Source of the DNA: JANQJA01 sp965267485
Lineage (GTDB): Bacteria; Pseudomonadota; Gammaproteobacteria; Pseudomonadales; Azotimanducaceae
NCBI GenBank assembly: GCA_965267485.1
Contig: OZ254080.1
Location: 4,216,001 to 4,280,000, forward strand
Direction: 5' to 3'
Length of the DNA: 64,000 nt
Below, piece by piece: positions 16,450-25,918 of the stretch (position 1 is the stretch's first letter; each line of letters starts with the position of its first letter). Below the pieces are notes generated by a model. It did no database searches. It saw nothing but the letters and a program-made list of their open reading frames with translations, and was not told where the DNA came from. Made by a program: the position numbers and the translations under genes.

Positions 16450-17421
16450 TCAGGACGGGAGCTGCGACGCGACGTCGATACCGGCTGCCTGGAGGTCTGC
16501 GTGATAGGAAGAACGCACGAGCGGCCCGCTGGCCACCTGGCTGAAGCCCATCTTCTCGCCAATCGCCTTGAGTTCGGCGAACTCGTCCGGGTGGACGAAG
16601 CGCTCGACGGGCAGATGATCCCTGCTAGGCTGAAGGTATTGCCCGAGGGTCAACATATCGACGTCATGGGCTCGCAGATCGGCCATCACGGCTTCGACTT
16701 CTTCGTTCGTCTCACCGAGGCCCAGCATCAGCCCGGACTTGGTACGCACGTCAGGGCGGCGCGCCTTGTATTCCTTCAGCAGCGTCAGCGACCACTGGTA
16801 GTCGGCCCCCGGCCGCGCTTTTCGGTAAAGGCGCGGCACGGTTTCCAGATTGTGGTTGAACACATCCGGCGCTTCTGCCGCGAGTTTCTCGAGTGCGACA
16901 TCCATGCGCCCGCGGAAGTCCGGTACCAGCACCTCGACCGTCAAACCGGGATTGTGGGATCGCAGTTCCCGGATGCAATCGGCAAAGTGCTGTGCGCCGC
17001 TGTCTTTCACGTCGTCACGGTCAACTGATGTCACCACGACGTACTTGAGCTGCAGCTCGGCCACCGCCTCGGCCAGCTCACGCGGCTCGTTGGGGTCAAG
17101 CGGATTCGGTCGGCCGTGAGCCACATCGCAGAACGGGCATCGCCGGGTGCAGATCTCGCCCATGATCATGAACGTCGCCGTGCCGTGACCAAAGCACTCC
17201 GAAAGATTCGGACAGCTTGCCTCTTCACAGACACTGGCGAGCTTGCGCCTCCGCAAGATGGACTTGATGCGGGATACCTCGGGGCTGGATGCGATCCGAA
17301 CCCGAATCCAGTCCGGTTTTCTCGGCGTCTCGGTGCTCGGCACCACCTTGACGGGAATCCGGCGGACCTTTTCTGCGCCGCGAAGCTTTTCGCCCTGAAC
17401 GAGTCTGTTCTTACCTGCCAT
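16450..17421 (-). CDS. lipA: Lipoyl synthase
   Basis: 323 residues of a radical SAM enzyme that inserts two sulfurs into octanoyl-protein. The radical SAM cluster motif C-x3-C-x2-C is CTRRCPFC, and the auxiliary-cluster motif is C-x4-C-x5-C (CEEASCPNLSEC). The start at 17421 (MAGKNRLVQG) matches the family; an open frame continues upstream through lipB in another frame and is not used. It overlaps lipB by 11 bases, so the two lipoate genes are coupled. Confidence 0.97.
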   Translation of the reverse strand: MAGKNRLVQGEKLRGAEKVRRIPVKVVPSTETPRKPDWIRVRIASSPEVSRIKSILRRRKLASVCEEASCPNLSECFGHGTATFMIMGEICTRRCPFCDVAHGRPNPLDPNEPRELAEAVAELQLKYVVVTSVDRDDVKDSGAQHFADCIRELRSHNPGLTVEVLVPDFRGRMDVALEKLAAEAPDVFNHNLETVPRLYRKARPGADYQWSLTLLKEYKARRPDVRTKSGLMLGLGETNEEVEAVMADLRAHDVDMLTLGQYLQPSRDHLPVERFVHPDEFAELKAIGEKMGFSQVASGPLVRSSYHADLQAAGIDVASQLPS

Positions 17422-18085
17422 GAGATCCTTCGGTGACGCCGTACGGCGCCGAAATCGACTGCGGATGCGCAGGATACCCGAATTGCCGCAGGAGTTGGTT
17501 GACCAATCTTGAACTGACCGATGACAGTGGCTCATCGACCCCCAGGTCAGCGAGCTGCGTGACCTCGAGTCCCTCATAACCACAGGGGTTGATGGTGCTG
17601 AAGGGCGACAGGTCCATGTCCACATTCAGGCTGAGGCCATGGTACGAGCATCCGCGCCGAACCCGGAGCCCGAGCGCGGCGATCTTGCGATCATCCACAT
17701 AGACGCCGGGTGCATCACGTCGAGCCACACCGACAATGCCAAACTCGTCGAGCAGGTCGATCACTGCCTGTTCGATGCCATCGACGAGCGATCGAACGCC
17801 GACCCCCAGCCGCCGGATATCAATCATGAGATAAATGACGAGTTGGCCGGGCCCGTGGTAGGTGACCTGTCCGCCACGGTCGGTCTGGACCACGGGGATA
17901 TCCGTCAACGCGAGAAGATGCTCCCGCTTGCCAGCCTGCCCGAGCGTCAGGACCGGGTCATGTTCCAGCGCCCAGAACTCATCGGGTGTCTCCGGGGTGC
18001 GGTCATCGGTGAATGCCCGCATGCGTTCGAGCGTCGCCTCGTAGGGCACGCGCCCCAGCGACCTCGTTACCGGCGCCGGAATCAC
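17411..18085 (-). CDS. lipB: Octanoyltransferase (lipoyl-protein ligase B)
   Basis: 224 residues. LipB moves octanoate from acyl-ACP to apo-proteins. Signature RGGQVTYHGPGQLV is present, with catalytic Lys in DRKIAALGLR and Cys in NPCGY. GTG at 18085 is preferred because it overlaps the ybeD stop as GTGA; an ATG at 18109 would add eight residues. Neither has a clear Shine-Dalgarno site. Confidence 0.95.
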   Translation of the reverse strand: MIPAPVTRSLGRVPYEATLERMRAFTDDRTPETPDEFWALEHDPVLTLGQAGKREHLLALTDIPVVQTDRGGQVTYHGPGQLVIYLMIDIRRLGVGVRSLVDGIEQAVIDLLDEFGIVGVARRDAPGVYVDDRKIAALGLRVRRGCSYHGLSLNVDMDLSPFSTINPCGYEGLEVTQLADLGVDEPLSSVSSRLVNQLLRQFGYPAHPQSISAPYGVTEGSHGR

Positions 18086-18351
18086 AGCACCATTCGAACC
18101 GCGTCGCATGTCTTGAGCTCTTCGAAGAGCGCCTTGAGCTGCCTTTCCCCGGTGGCAGTGAACTGTAGCGTAACCGCGTGGTAGTTGCCCCTGGCACTCG
18201 GACGGAGCGTCGCCTCGTCACGGTCGAGAGACGGGTCATGACGCACCGCGATTTCGAAGATTTCCTCAATCGTCACCTCGCTGGCCTCAAAGATGACCTT
18301 GATCGGGTAATCGCACGGAAACTCGATCTTTGGCGGTTCCTGATCCGTCAT
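18082..18351 (-). CDS. ybeD: YbeD/DUF493 family protein
   Basis: 89 residues with the family pattern FPCDYPIKVIF near the N-terminus and RxSARGNYHAVTL in the middle, a small ferredoxin-like ACT-type fold. Its role is unknown although it is almost always encoded between dacA and lipB. ATG overlaps the dacA stop as ATGA. Confidence 0.93.
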   Translation of the reverse strand: MTDQEPPKIEFPCDYPIKVIFEASEVTIEEIFEIAVRHDPSLDRDEATLRPSARGNYHAVTLQFTATGERQLKALFEELKTCDAVRMVL

Positions 18352-19514
18352 AGGGCGAGCGGGTCTCCACCGAAGAGTTGCAGGAAGAAGAGCGAGATGG
18401 CATCCCAGATGCGCGCGAAGAAACCCGCCTCCGGCACCGCGGAAAGCGCGACGAGCGGGGCCTCGAAAATCACCTCGTCACCCTGCATGACCTTGAGCTG
18501 GCCCACCTCAGCGCCTTCCTCGATCGGCGCCCGGAAGACCGGCGGGAAGTCGAGCGTCGCCTCGAGGCCGTCCCTGGTACCGCGAGGGATGGTTACCACT
18601 GCATCCCGGTCGATCCCGAGGGCCAACGCGTTGGTTTCACCGCGCCAGACGCGCACGTCGCGAAGACTGTCGAGTGCCGAGTACAGCGGCACCGTCTCGA
18701 AGTAGCGGAAGCCATAGGTCAGGAGCTTCTGGCTCTCGACGGCCCGCGCTTCCTCTGAACTCGTGCCCATCACAACCGAGATGAGCCGCATGCCATCGCG
18801 CTTCGCCGACGCCACAAGGCAATAGCCCGCCGCTTCCGTATGTCCGGTCTTCACGCCATCAACACTCGGATCACGCCACAGCAGCGAGTTCCGGTTCGGC
18901 TGCCGGATGTCGTTGTACGTGAAGTACTTCTCGGCGTACATATCGTAGTGCTGCGGATAATCCTGAATCAGCGCACGGGTGAGCTTCACCAGATCCGCAG
19001 CCGTCGTGTAGTGATTCTCATCGGGCAGGCCGGTCGCGTTCATATAGCTGGTGCCGGTCATGCCCAGCCGCGCTGCATGCTGGTTCATCATGTCGACAAA
19101 CACGTCCTCGCTGCCGGCAACGTGCTCGGCCAGCGCCACGCTCGCGTCATTGCCGGACTGGATGATCACGCCCCGGAGCAGGTCTTCGAGTCTCACCTTC
19201 GTGCCTTCCTGCACGAACATGCGGGACCCTTCCATGCGCCATGCCTTGACGCTGATATCCACCATCTCGTCCATGGTGATTGTGCCGCGCTCCAGTTCCT
19301 CTTCGACGACGTAGCTCGTCATGATCTTGGTGAGACTGGCAGGCGGCAGGCGCTGTTCGCTGTTCTGTTCGACAATCACCGTACCGGTGGTGGCGTCGAC
19401 AAGCACATAGGCAGTAGAGGCGAGTTGCGGCGGCGCCGGAATGATTGCTTCGGCAACCGAGACAAGCGGCCAGAAACAGGCCAGCAGAACAACAAGACTT
19501 CGAAAGAACTGCAT
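18348..19514 (-). CDS. dacA: D-alanyl-D-alanine carboxypeptidase (PBP5/6 type)
   Basis: 388 residues with a signal peptide (cut near residue 23). Serine-peptidase motifs: S-x-x-K as SLTK (S60, K63), SGN (S120) and KTG (KTGHTEAAG). A PBP5 C-terminal beta domain follows, and the end is an amphipathic membrane anchor (SLFFLQLFGG). It trims pentapeptide side chains of peptidoglycan in the periplasm. The ATG at 19514 has GGA at suitable distance; a TTG three codons upstream is less likely. It is encoded in the elongation cluster with rlpA, mltB, rodA and mrdA. Confidence 0.96.
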   Translation of the reverse strand: MQFFRSLVVLLACFWPLVSVAEAIIPAPPQLASTAYVLVDATTGTVIVEQNSEQRLPPASLTKIMTSYVVEEELERGTITMDEMVDISVKAWRMEGSRMFVQEGTKVRLEDLLRGVIIQSGNDASVALAEHVAGSEDVFVDMMNQHAARLGMTGTSYMNATGLPDENHYTTAADLVKLTRALIQDYPQHYDMYAEKYFTYNDIRQPNRNSLLWRDPSVDGVKTGHTEAAGYCLVASAKRDGMRLISVVMGTSSEEARAVESQKLLTYGFRYFETVPLYSALDSLRDVRVWRGETNALALGIDRDAVVTIPRGTRDGLEATLDFPPVFRAPIEEGAEVGQLKVMQGDEVIFEAPLVALSAVPEAGFFARIWDAISLFFLQLFGGDPLAL

Positions 19515-19578
19515 AGTATCCAACGTTTCCGGGAAATTCGTATTCTATCGCGCCACGCCGGGCGGGGCGACCTGACTC

Positions 19579-20349
19579 CTAGTCCACTCTCACGCGAAGC
19601 GGTACGCCGAGCCCATGGCCCTCGAGGGCGGACGCAAGTCGGTCCCTTTCATCCTCGGTGGGGATCGGCCCGACCCAGACCTTGTGCAGCAGCGTCGACT
19701 CGTCGATCTCGCTCTGCAGAATCTGCACGTCGATCTCGTCGAATTCCGTGAACGCCGTCACACGGCGAACTTCTTCCTGTACCCGCTGCGCGCCTTCCGC
19801 CTGGGAGAACGCACCAACCTGCAGGTAGAACGATTCGTGGTGGACGGGAACTTTGACGAGTTCCGGATAATTTAGTTCATCAAGTGCTTCGACGACGACC
19901 GGCGCCAGCCCCTTGTCAGCGAAGCCGAGCGCGACCGCTGCCTGGTAGGAGAGATCGATCAGGCGCTCATCGTGAAAGGGCCCGCGGTCGTTGACCCGCA
20001 GCGTGATGCTGCGCCCGTTGTCGAGGTTGGTGACACGCACCATGGTCGGCAGGGGCAGTGACTTGTGGGCGGCGCTGAGCGCATGCATGTCGAAACGCTC
20101 ACCGTTGGACGTCGGCCGGCCGTGGAATTTCCTGCCGTACCAGGAGGCAAGACCGATCTCGAGGTAGCCCATGCTCGAGGGCATGATGTGATAGGTCTTG
20201 CCAAAGACGATGTAGGGAGAGAGATTTCCCCGCCCCGGCGCCACCGCAACCCGGTTTTCCGGCTGCGGCTCGACCCGCGGGCTCGACACCCGTTCGATTG
20301 AGGCACACCCGGACAGCGCGAGACAGAGCGCGAGGACGAACCGCCGCAT
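19579..20349 (-). CDS. rlpA: RlpA family septal-ring lipoprotein/lytic transglycosylase
   Basis: 256 residues. Lipobox L-S-G-C (Cys15). A double-psi beta-barrel domain runs from about residue 60 to 150 (GLASWYG, SNGERFD and the catalytic Asp in RVNDRGPF). A C-terminal SPOR domain (about 175-255) binds glycan strands without stem peptides at division sites. RlpA cleaves such naked glycans. Its stop lies 65 bp from dacA and its start two bases after mltB. Confidence 0.93.
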   Translation of the reverse strand: MRRFVLALCLALSGCASIERVSSPRVEPQPENRVAVAPGRGNLSPYIVFGKTYHIMPSSMGYLEIGLASWYGRKFHGRPTSNGERFDMHALSAAHKSLPLPTMVRVTNLDNGRSITLRVNDRGPFHDERLIDLSYQAAVALGFADKGLAPVVVEALDELNYPELVKVPVHHESFYLQVGAFSQAEGAQRVQEEVRRVTAFTEFDEIDVQILQSEIDESTLLHKVWVGPIPTEDERDRLASALEGHGLGVPLRVRVD

Positions 20350-20351
20350 CG

Positions 20352-21329
20352 CTACTCGCTGGCAACTTCAGGATTGAGCAGTCGCTGGCTCAGTTGGTAA
20401 ACCGCCATCGCGTAGAGCTTGCTGTGGTTGTAACGCGTAATGACATAGAAGTTCGGAAAGCCGAGCCAGAACTCGCTGCCCTCCTTGCCTTCGAACCGGA
20501 GCGGCGATACCAGTGTGTCGTCGGCACGCGCATTGGCCAAACCGTAGGCAGCAAGGTCAGCCAGAGGCACAGCAGGCTTCAGTTCGCCGCCGAACAGCAG
20601 CGTCGCATCGCCCTCCGGCGCAACCCTGGCGGCAATGGGCCCCTCCGGTCGCCAGCCGTGTTCAGCGAGGTAATTGGCCACACTGCCGATCGCGTCCGTA
20701 CGGTTCTCCCAGATATCGCGATGGCCGTCGCCATCGAAGTCGATCGCATAGTGGCGGTAGCTGCTCGGTATGAACTGGCCGTATCCCATCGCGCCCGCAT
20801 AGGAACCCTTCGCGGCAAGGGGCGACTGGCCTTCCTCGCGCGCAAGCAGCAGGTAGTGCTTCAGCTCCGAGCGAAAGAACTTCGAGCGGGGTGGATAGTC
20901 GAAGGCGAGTGTCGACAGCGCATCGATGACGCGATAGCTCCCGCGATGGCGACCATACATGGTCTCGACACCGATGATCGCCGCCACGATGACCGGGGGC
21001 ACTCCATACTGCTCTCGCGCGGCAATCAGCGCCCGATGATTGTCGAGCAGAAACTCGTGGCCCGCCCGAACCCGGCTGTCCGTCAGGAAGATGTCCTGAT
21101 ATTCCTTCCAGGTCAGCACCCGCTCGGCAGGCCGGGAAATTGCGTCAATGATGCTCTGCTTGTACTGCGCCTCCCTGAAGATGTCAGTCAGCAGCGCCCG
21201 GTCGAACCCTTCTTCGACGACCATCTCATCGATAAACGCCTGAACGTCCGGGCGGGTGTGATATTCCTCTGCAGCGACCGTCAGGCTGAAGGTCATCGAA
21301 ACCAGGAAGAGACAGTGAACCAGCTTCAT
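20352..21329 (-). CDS. mltB: Lytic murein transglycosylase B
   Basis: 325 residues with a Sec signal peptide ending AAEE; no lipobox is seen, unlike E. coli MltB. The catalytic glutamate is Glu122 in GVETMYGR. MGYGQFIPSSY and FDGDGHRDIW, an EF-hand-like calcium loop, follow. The enzyme cuts glycan strands in the periplasm with 1,6-anhydro product formation. It lies between rlpA and rodA. Confidence 0.94.
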   Translation of the reverse strand: MKLVHCLFLVSMTFSLTVAAEEYHTRPDVQAFIDEMVVEEGFDRALLTDIFREAQYKQSIIDAISRPAERVLTWKEYQDIFLTDSRVRAGHEFLLDNHRALIAAREQYGVPPVIVAAIIGVETMYGRHRGSYRVIDALSTLAFDYPPRSKFFRSELKHYLLLAREEGQSPLAAKGSYAGAMGYGQFIPSSYRHYAIDFDGDGHRDIWENRTDAIGSVANYLAEHGWRPEGPIAARVAPEGDATLLFGGELKPAVPLADLAAYGLANARADDTLVSPLRFEGKEGSEFWLGFPNFYVITRYNHSKLYAMAVYQLSQRLLNPEVASE

Positions 21330-21344
21330 CTCTACAACGTGCTC

Positions 21345-22481
21345 CTAAAGCGTGATGCGCCTGTGGGTATGAATCGACACCAAGATGCCGAAGCCCGCGA
21401 ACAGGGTCAATATTGACGTGCCGCCATAACTCACCAGCGGAAGCGGCACGCCGACCACCGGCAGGATACCGCTGACCATGCCGATATTCACAAAGACATA
21501 GACAAAAAAAGTAAACGTAATCGTTCCGGCCAGCAGTCGGCCGAAAGTGTCCTGCGCCTGCATCGCCATGATCGTGCCGCGACCGATCAGCAGCAGGTAC
21601 AGCACCAGGAGCCCGACGACACCCACCAGTCCGAGTTCCTCCGCCAGCACGGCGATGATGAAATCTGTCTGGCTCTCCGGCAGGAAGTCGAGGTGGCTCT
21701 GGGTCCCCTCGAAGAGTCCCTTGCCGAACAGCCCGCCAGACCCGATCGCCGTCTTTGACTGGATGATGTTCCAGCCTGCCCCAAGAGGGTCCCGTTCCGG
21801 GTCCAGTAGGGTCAGGATGCGGCCACGCTGATAGTCGTGAAGCAGGAACCAGAGGCCGGGTGCCGACAGCACGCCAAGGCCGATCGCCCCGAACACGTAC
21901 CGCCAGGAGATCCCCGCCAGCAATAGCACCAGCAGGCCGGATGCACCGATCAGGATGCTGGTGCCGAGGTCCGGTTGCTGCGCGATCAGCAGCACCGGGA
22001 TGCCGATCATCACGAGTGACCAGAAGACATGTTTGAATTTGGGAGGCAGCTGACGGTCGGCGAAGTACCAGGCCAGAATCATCGGCAGCGTGAGCTTCAT
22101 GATCTCTGCCGGCTGGAAGCGGATGACGCCCGGGATTCTGAGCCAGCGCTGCGAGCCGTTGACCTCGGTGCCGAAGAAGAGCACGAGCACGAGCAACACC
22201 ACGCCGAGCCCATACGCGAAGGGTGCGATGCGCAGATAGAAGATCGGCGAGAACTGCGCCGTGACAAACATGACTCCAAATGCGAGCCCGATTTTCAGCG
22301 CCTGCGAAATGACCGGCGCCGTCTGCTGCTCAACCGCGCTGAAGAGCACAATGAGGCCGTAGCCACAGATCGCGAGCGTCAAAAGGATCAGCGGAAAATC
22401 GAGATGCAGCACGTCACCGAGGCGCGACCGGTTACCGGTCGCGAAACCTTCAGGCAGACGACGAACAAAATCCTGGCTCAC
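21345..22481 (-). CDS. rodA: Rod-shape-determining peptidoglycan glycosyltransferase RodA
   Basis: 378 residues and about ten TM segments (SEDS family). Conserved motifs include FLPESQTDFI, with the essential Asp in the loop near residue 265, and SYGGTSIL at the end. RodA polymerises lipid II for cell elongation with PBP2, whose gene is directly upstream and overlaps by four bases (ATGA). Confidence 0.97.
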   Translation of the reverse strand: MSQDFVRRLPEGFATGNRSRLGDVLHLDFPLILLTLAICGYGLIVLFSAVEQQTAPVISQALKIGLAFGVMFVTAQFSPIFYLRIAPFAYGLGVVLLVLVLFFGTEVNGSQRWLRIPGVIRFQPAEIMKLTLPMILAWYFADRQLPPKFKHVFWSLVMIGIPVLLIAQQPDLGTSILIGASGLLVLLLAGISWRYVFGAIGLGVLSAPGLWFLLHDYQRGRILTLLDPERDPLGAGWNIIQSKTAIGSGGLFGKGLFEGTQSHLDFLPESQTDFIIAVLAEELGLVGVVGLLVLYLLLIGRGTIMAMQAQDTFGRLLAGTITFTFFVYVFVNIGMVSGILPVVGVPLPLVSYGGTSILTLFAGFGILVSIHTHRRITL

Positions 22482-24394
22482 TCGGCCCCTCCGGATGCGT
22501 TGTCTGCGACGCGCAATGGTCGATCATCACCCAGCATGTAATAGTCCATGACCTCGCGCAGCACCGGCGCTGCCACCGAACTGCCGCCGCCGCCGTTCTC
22601 GACGATCACGGCGATCGCGATCTCGGGATCATCCACGGGCGCAAAGCCGACAAACCAGGCGTGCTTGCGCTGACGCTCATCGAGTTCCTCTTCGTTGTAT
22701 TCCTCTCCCTGCGCGATGCCGACCACCTGTGCAGTACCGGACTTGCCCGCCATGCGATACGGAATGTCCATGCCGATGTAGGCCCAGGCCGTGCCGTTCT
22801 CGTTGAAGCCCTGGTTACCCCGGTGAACAACCTTCTCCATGCCGCCAATGATCAACTCCCAGACATGGTCAGGGACGAGATCGATGTCTTCGAGCCTCGG
22901 CACATCCGAATCGTCGGCCAGATCGCTGCCACTCATCACCATTTTCGGGGCAACTGCCTTGCCGCGATTGGCGAGCATGGCCACCGCGGTCGCGAGCTGT
23001 ACCGGCGTCACGAGCATGTAACCTTGCCCAATACCGATGTTCACGGAATCACCCGGATACCATGGCTGACCGCGCACGCCGCGCTTCCACTCACGTGAAG
23101 GCAGCAGGCCCGAACGTGCTTCAGGCAGGTCCAGCACGCTGTTGGTACCAAATCCGAAGAGCTCGAGATGCTCGTGGATCCGGTCAATACCGAGGCGCGT
23201 GGCCAGCTCGTAGAAATAGATGTTGCAGGAACGGTAGATCGCCTTCTCGAGATTCACGATCCCGTGGCCACCGGTGCCCTCTGTCGTCCAGTTCCAGTCG
23301 CGATAAAGACGCTCGCCTCCGGGCAGCTTGAACCAGCCCGGATCATTGACCGTGTACTCCGGGTTCGTCACGCCGGTCACCAGTCCGATCAGACCGATGA
23401 ACGGCTTCAGCGTCGAGCCTGGCTCGTACTGTCCCTGAACAGCGCGGTTGTAGAGCGGAACATCCACATCGTCGCGGAGTGCGGCATAGGACTCGTAGTC
23501 AATGCCGGTCACGAACGGGTTCGGGTCGTAGCTCGGTTTGCTGACGAGCGCGAGAATCCCACCGGTCTTCGGATCAATGGCGACGATCGCGCCGCGCCGG
23601 TCTCCGAGCGCATCGCTGGCAGCCTGCTGCAGGCCGGAGTCGAGATAAAGGGCAAGATTCTTGCCGGGTTCAGGCGGTGTGGCGTCGAGCACCTGCATGA
23701 TTCGGCCGCGCGCATCGGTTTCGACCCGGCGATAGCCGACTTCACCGAGCAGTTCACGCTCATAGAACTTCTCCACACCGATCTTGCCGATGTGATTCAC
23801 ACCGGAGTAAGCCACCGGATCGAGGCGTGCGGCATCGTCTTCGTTGATCCGGCGCACCGAACCGACGGCATGTACCATCAGCTCGGCCTTGGGGTAGTTG
23901 CGAACCAGTTTCGCCTCGACATCGACGCCGGGCATCGCGAAGCGATTGACGCTGATCCTTGCGATCTCTTCCTGGGTGAGCTTCAGGCGAACCGGCACTG
24001 ATTCGAAAGGCCGGCGACCACGTTTGAGACGCCGCTCGAACGCCTCGATCTGCTCGTCAGTCAGGCCGATGAGCGCATCGATCTGCTCGAGGGCTTCGTC
24101 GAGATCCTCGACCCGCTCCGGCGTGATCGCCAGCGAATAGTTGGGCACGTTGTCGGCCAGCAACTCGCCGTTGCGATCAACGATGAGCCCTCGCGTCGGC
24201 GGCAGCGACTGCACCTGAATACGGTTGTCGTTGGCAAGCGTCGCGTACTTCTCGTGCTGCATGATCTGCAGGAAGAACAGACGCGCAACAAGAATCAGCG
24301 TCAGCAGCACCAGCAGGGCGAAGCCGAGTGCGACCCGATCGAAGAAGATCTGGCTCTCCCCCGAGTGATCCTTGAGTGTGAGCGGTTCTGCCAT
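22478..24394 (-). CDS. mrdA: Penicillin-binding protein 2
   Basis: 638 residues. TM at about 22-45, a pedestal domain, then the transpeptidase domain with S-x-x-K (S327-T-L-K330), S-x-N (RSCNIYF) and KSGTAQ. Class B PBPs cross-link strands made by the SEDS partner RodA. The start lies ten bases after rlmH, and the stop overlaps rodA by four bases. Confidence 0.97.
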   Translation of the reverse strand: MAEPLTLKDHSGESQIFFDRVALGFALLVLLTLILVARLFFLQIMQHEKYATLANDNRIQVQSLPPTRGLIVDRNGELLADNVPNYSLAITPERVEDLDEALEQIDALIGLTDEQIEAFERRLKRGRRPFESVPVRLKLTQEEIARISVNRFAMPGVDVEAKLVRNYPKAELMVHAVGSVRRINEDDAARLDPVAYSGVNHIGKIGVEKFYERELLGEVGYRRVETDARGRIMQVLDATPPEPGKNLALYLDSGLQQAASDALGDRRGAIVAIDPKTGGILALVSKPSYDPNPFVTGIDYESYAALRDDVDVPLYNRAVQGQYEPGSTLKPFIGLIGLVTGVTNPEYTVNDPGWFKLPGGERLYRDWNWTTEGTGGHGIVNLEKAIYRSCNIYFYELATRLGIDRIHEHLELFGFGTNSVLDLPEARSGLLPSREWKRGVRGQPWYPGDSVNIGIGQGYMLVTPVQLATAVAMLANRGKAVAPKMVMSGSDLADDSDVPRLEDIDLVPDHVWELIIGGMEKVVHRGNQGFNENGTAWAYIGMDIPYRMAGKSGTAQVVGIAQGEEYNEEELDERQRKHAWFVGFAPVDDPEIAIAVIVENGGGGSSVAAPVLREVMDYYMLGDDRPLRVADNASGGAE

Positions 24395-24404
24395 GAAATG
24401 CCGG

Positions 24405-24869
24405 TTACTTGTGGTAGGGGTGCCCGTTCAGGATCGCCCAGGCCCGATACACCTGCTCCGCGAGCAACAGGCGCACCATGAAGTGAGGGAAGGTCAGTTT
24501 CGACAGCGACCAGACATCATCTGCCCGTTTCAGGCATTCAGCCGACAGGCCGTCCGGTCCCCCGATCATCAGCTGGATGTCCCGATACTCGTGCGCCCAG
24601 CTGTCGAACTTCCCGGCCAGCGTCTCTGTGCTCCAGAGGGCACCGCCCGAATCCATCGCAATGACGCGGGCGCCGGGGCGAATCGAACTCAGCATTCGCT
24701 GCCCCTCCTCCTGCTTGAGCCGTTCCAGTACGGCTCCCTTCGTTCGTTTGGCGACCGGGATCTCTTTTACCGACAGTCGCCAGTCTTTCGGGAGCCGCCT
24801 GGCGTACTCGGCGACCCCTTCTTCTATCCAGGCCGGCCCGCGTGTCCCCGCGGCCAGCAATTCAATCAC
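24405..24869 (-). CDS. rlmH: 23S rRNA (pseudouridine1915-N3)-methyltransferase
   Basis: 154 residues of a small SPOUT methyltransferase with the SAM-binding knot IGGPDGLS and the C-terminal segment LLLAEQVYRAW. It methylates pseudouridine 1915 in helix 69 on whole 70S ribosomes. It begins with GTG, whose first base is also the last base of the rsfS stop codon (TAGTG). The neighbour order rsfS-rlmH-mrdA is the usual one. Confidence 0.96.
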   Translation of the reverse strand: MIELLAAGTRGPAWIEEGVAEYARRLPKDWRLSVKEIPVAKRTKGAVLERLKQEEGQRMLSSIRPGARVIAMDSGGALWSTETLAGKFDSWAHEYRDIQLMIGGPDGLSAECLKRADDVWSLSKLTFPHFMVRLLLAEQVYRAWAILNGHPYHK

Positions 24870-25216
24870 TATACCGTGCTCTCCGTCAGGTGCGTATCGA
24901 GCGTCCAGAGTCGCTCGAGATCATAGAACTCGCGTGCCTTGGGCAGCATCACATGGACGACAATGTCCACGAGGTCGATGAGTATCCACTCGCCATCCTC
25001 GACGCCTTCGACGCCGATGGGCGTCACACCCTGCTCACCGGCATGCTCAATGACACGGTCTACAACCGCCTTGACGTGCCTGTTCGATGTACCGCTTGCG
25101 ACGACCATATAGTCGGTGAAATCTGACTGGCCGGTCACATCCATCCAGGTAACCTGCTGCGCCTTCACATCTTCCAGCGCATTGTCGACTACCTGCTTCA
25201 AGATAGCACTTTGCAT
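24869..25216 (-). CDS. rsfS: Ribosomal silencing factor RsfS
   Basis: 115 residues (DUF143/Iojap family). The core includes DVTGQSDFTDYMVVASG. RsfS binds L14 and blocks subunit joining under starvation. ATG at 25216 is preferred because AGGAGA lies 11 bases upstream and the family starts there; an ATG at 25240 touching the nadD stop would add eight residues. Confidence 0.94.
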   Translation of the reverse strand: MQSAILKQVVDNALEDVKAQQVTWMDVTGQSDFTDYMVVASGTSNRHVKAVVDRVIEHAGEQGVTPIGVEGVEDGEWILIDLVDIVVHVMLPKAREFYDLERLWTLDTHLTESTV

Positions 25217-25239
25217 AGAGTATCGAGTCTCCTGTTGCA

Positions 25240-25905
25240 TTACGTGGAAGCACTCCCGTACAGACCGTGCCCGGTGATGTACGTGAGGACTTCATTGGGC
25301 ATCAGATATGCCACCGACTCGCCCTTGCCGAGCATCTCCCGAATCTTTGTCGAAGAGATGTCGAGCTGGGTGAGGCGAAGGATACAGATCTGTCCGCCCG
25401 GTTTGCTGCGCAAGCACAGCGGTCTTTCGACGAGCCTTTCACTGACAAGGTTCGCCAATTCGGTTGTCAGGTTCTCATCCACAGGGCTGCCTGGCCGCGA
25501 CAGCACGGCAATGTGCGCAACTTCGAGCAGCGAACGCCATTCATGCCACGTCTCGAGGAGGGCGAAAGCGTCATCGCCGAGCACCAGCACGAGCGGCTCC
25601 GCGTCGCCGACATCGCTCCGGATGGAACGCAGCGTGTCGATCATGAAGGACTTGCCGCCGCGACGAATCTCACGATCGTCGACTTCCAGGAACGCGGCAT
25701 CCCTTGCGGCGATGCGGACCATGTCCAGACGCTGCGCGGCTGTAGAACCCGGCGCCTCCCGATGAGGCGGTAGATACGAGGGAACCAGCTTGACGGTTTG
25801 AAGTTGAAGCGCGTCCCGGACTTCGACGGCGGAGCGCAGGTGGCCGTAGTGAACGGGATCAAATGTCCCGCCGAACACGGCCACCCCCTGGCGAGCCGCT
25901 ACCAA
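25240..25905 (-). CDS. nadD: Nicotinate-nucleotide adenylyltransferase
   Basis: About 215-221 residues. The nucleotidyl-transferase motif GGTFDPVHYGHL with H-x-G-H is near the N-terminus and the late S-S-T-K-I-R motif is near residue 192. The enzyme forms nicotinate adenine dinucleotide for NAD synthesis. The start is uncertain: the longest frame begins with TTG at 25905, while GTG at 25878 has a better AGGGG upstream. Stop and rsfS ATG share one base. Confidence 0.94.
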   Translation of the reverse strand: MVAARQGVAVFGGTFDPVHYGHLRSAVEVRDALQLQTVKLVPSYLPPHREAPGSTAAQRLDMVRIAARDAAFLEVDDREIRRGGKSFMIDTLRSIRSDVGDAEPLVLVLGDDAFALLETWHEWRSLLEVAHIAVLSRPGSPVDENLTTELANLVSERLVERPLCLRSKPGGQICILRLTQLDISSTKIREMLGKGESVAYLMPNEVLTYITGHGLYGSAST

Positions 25906-25918
25906 GCAGCGAACCCGT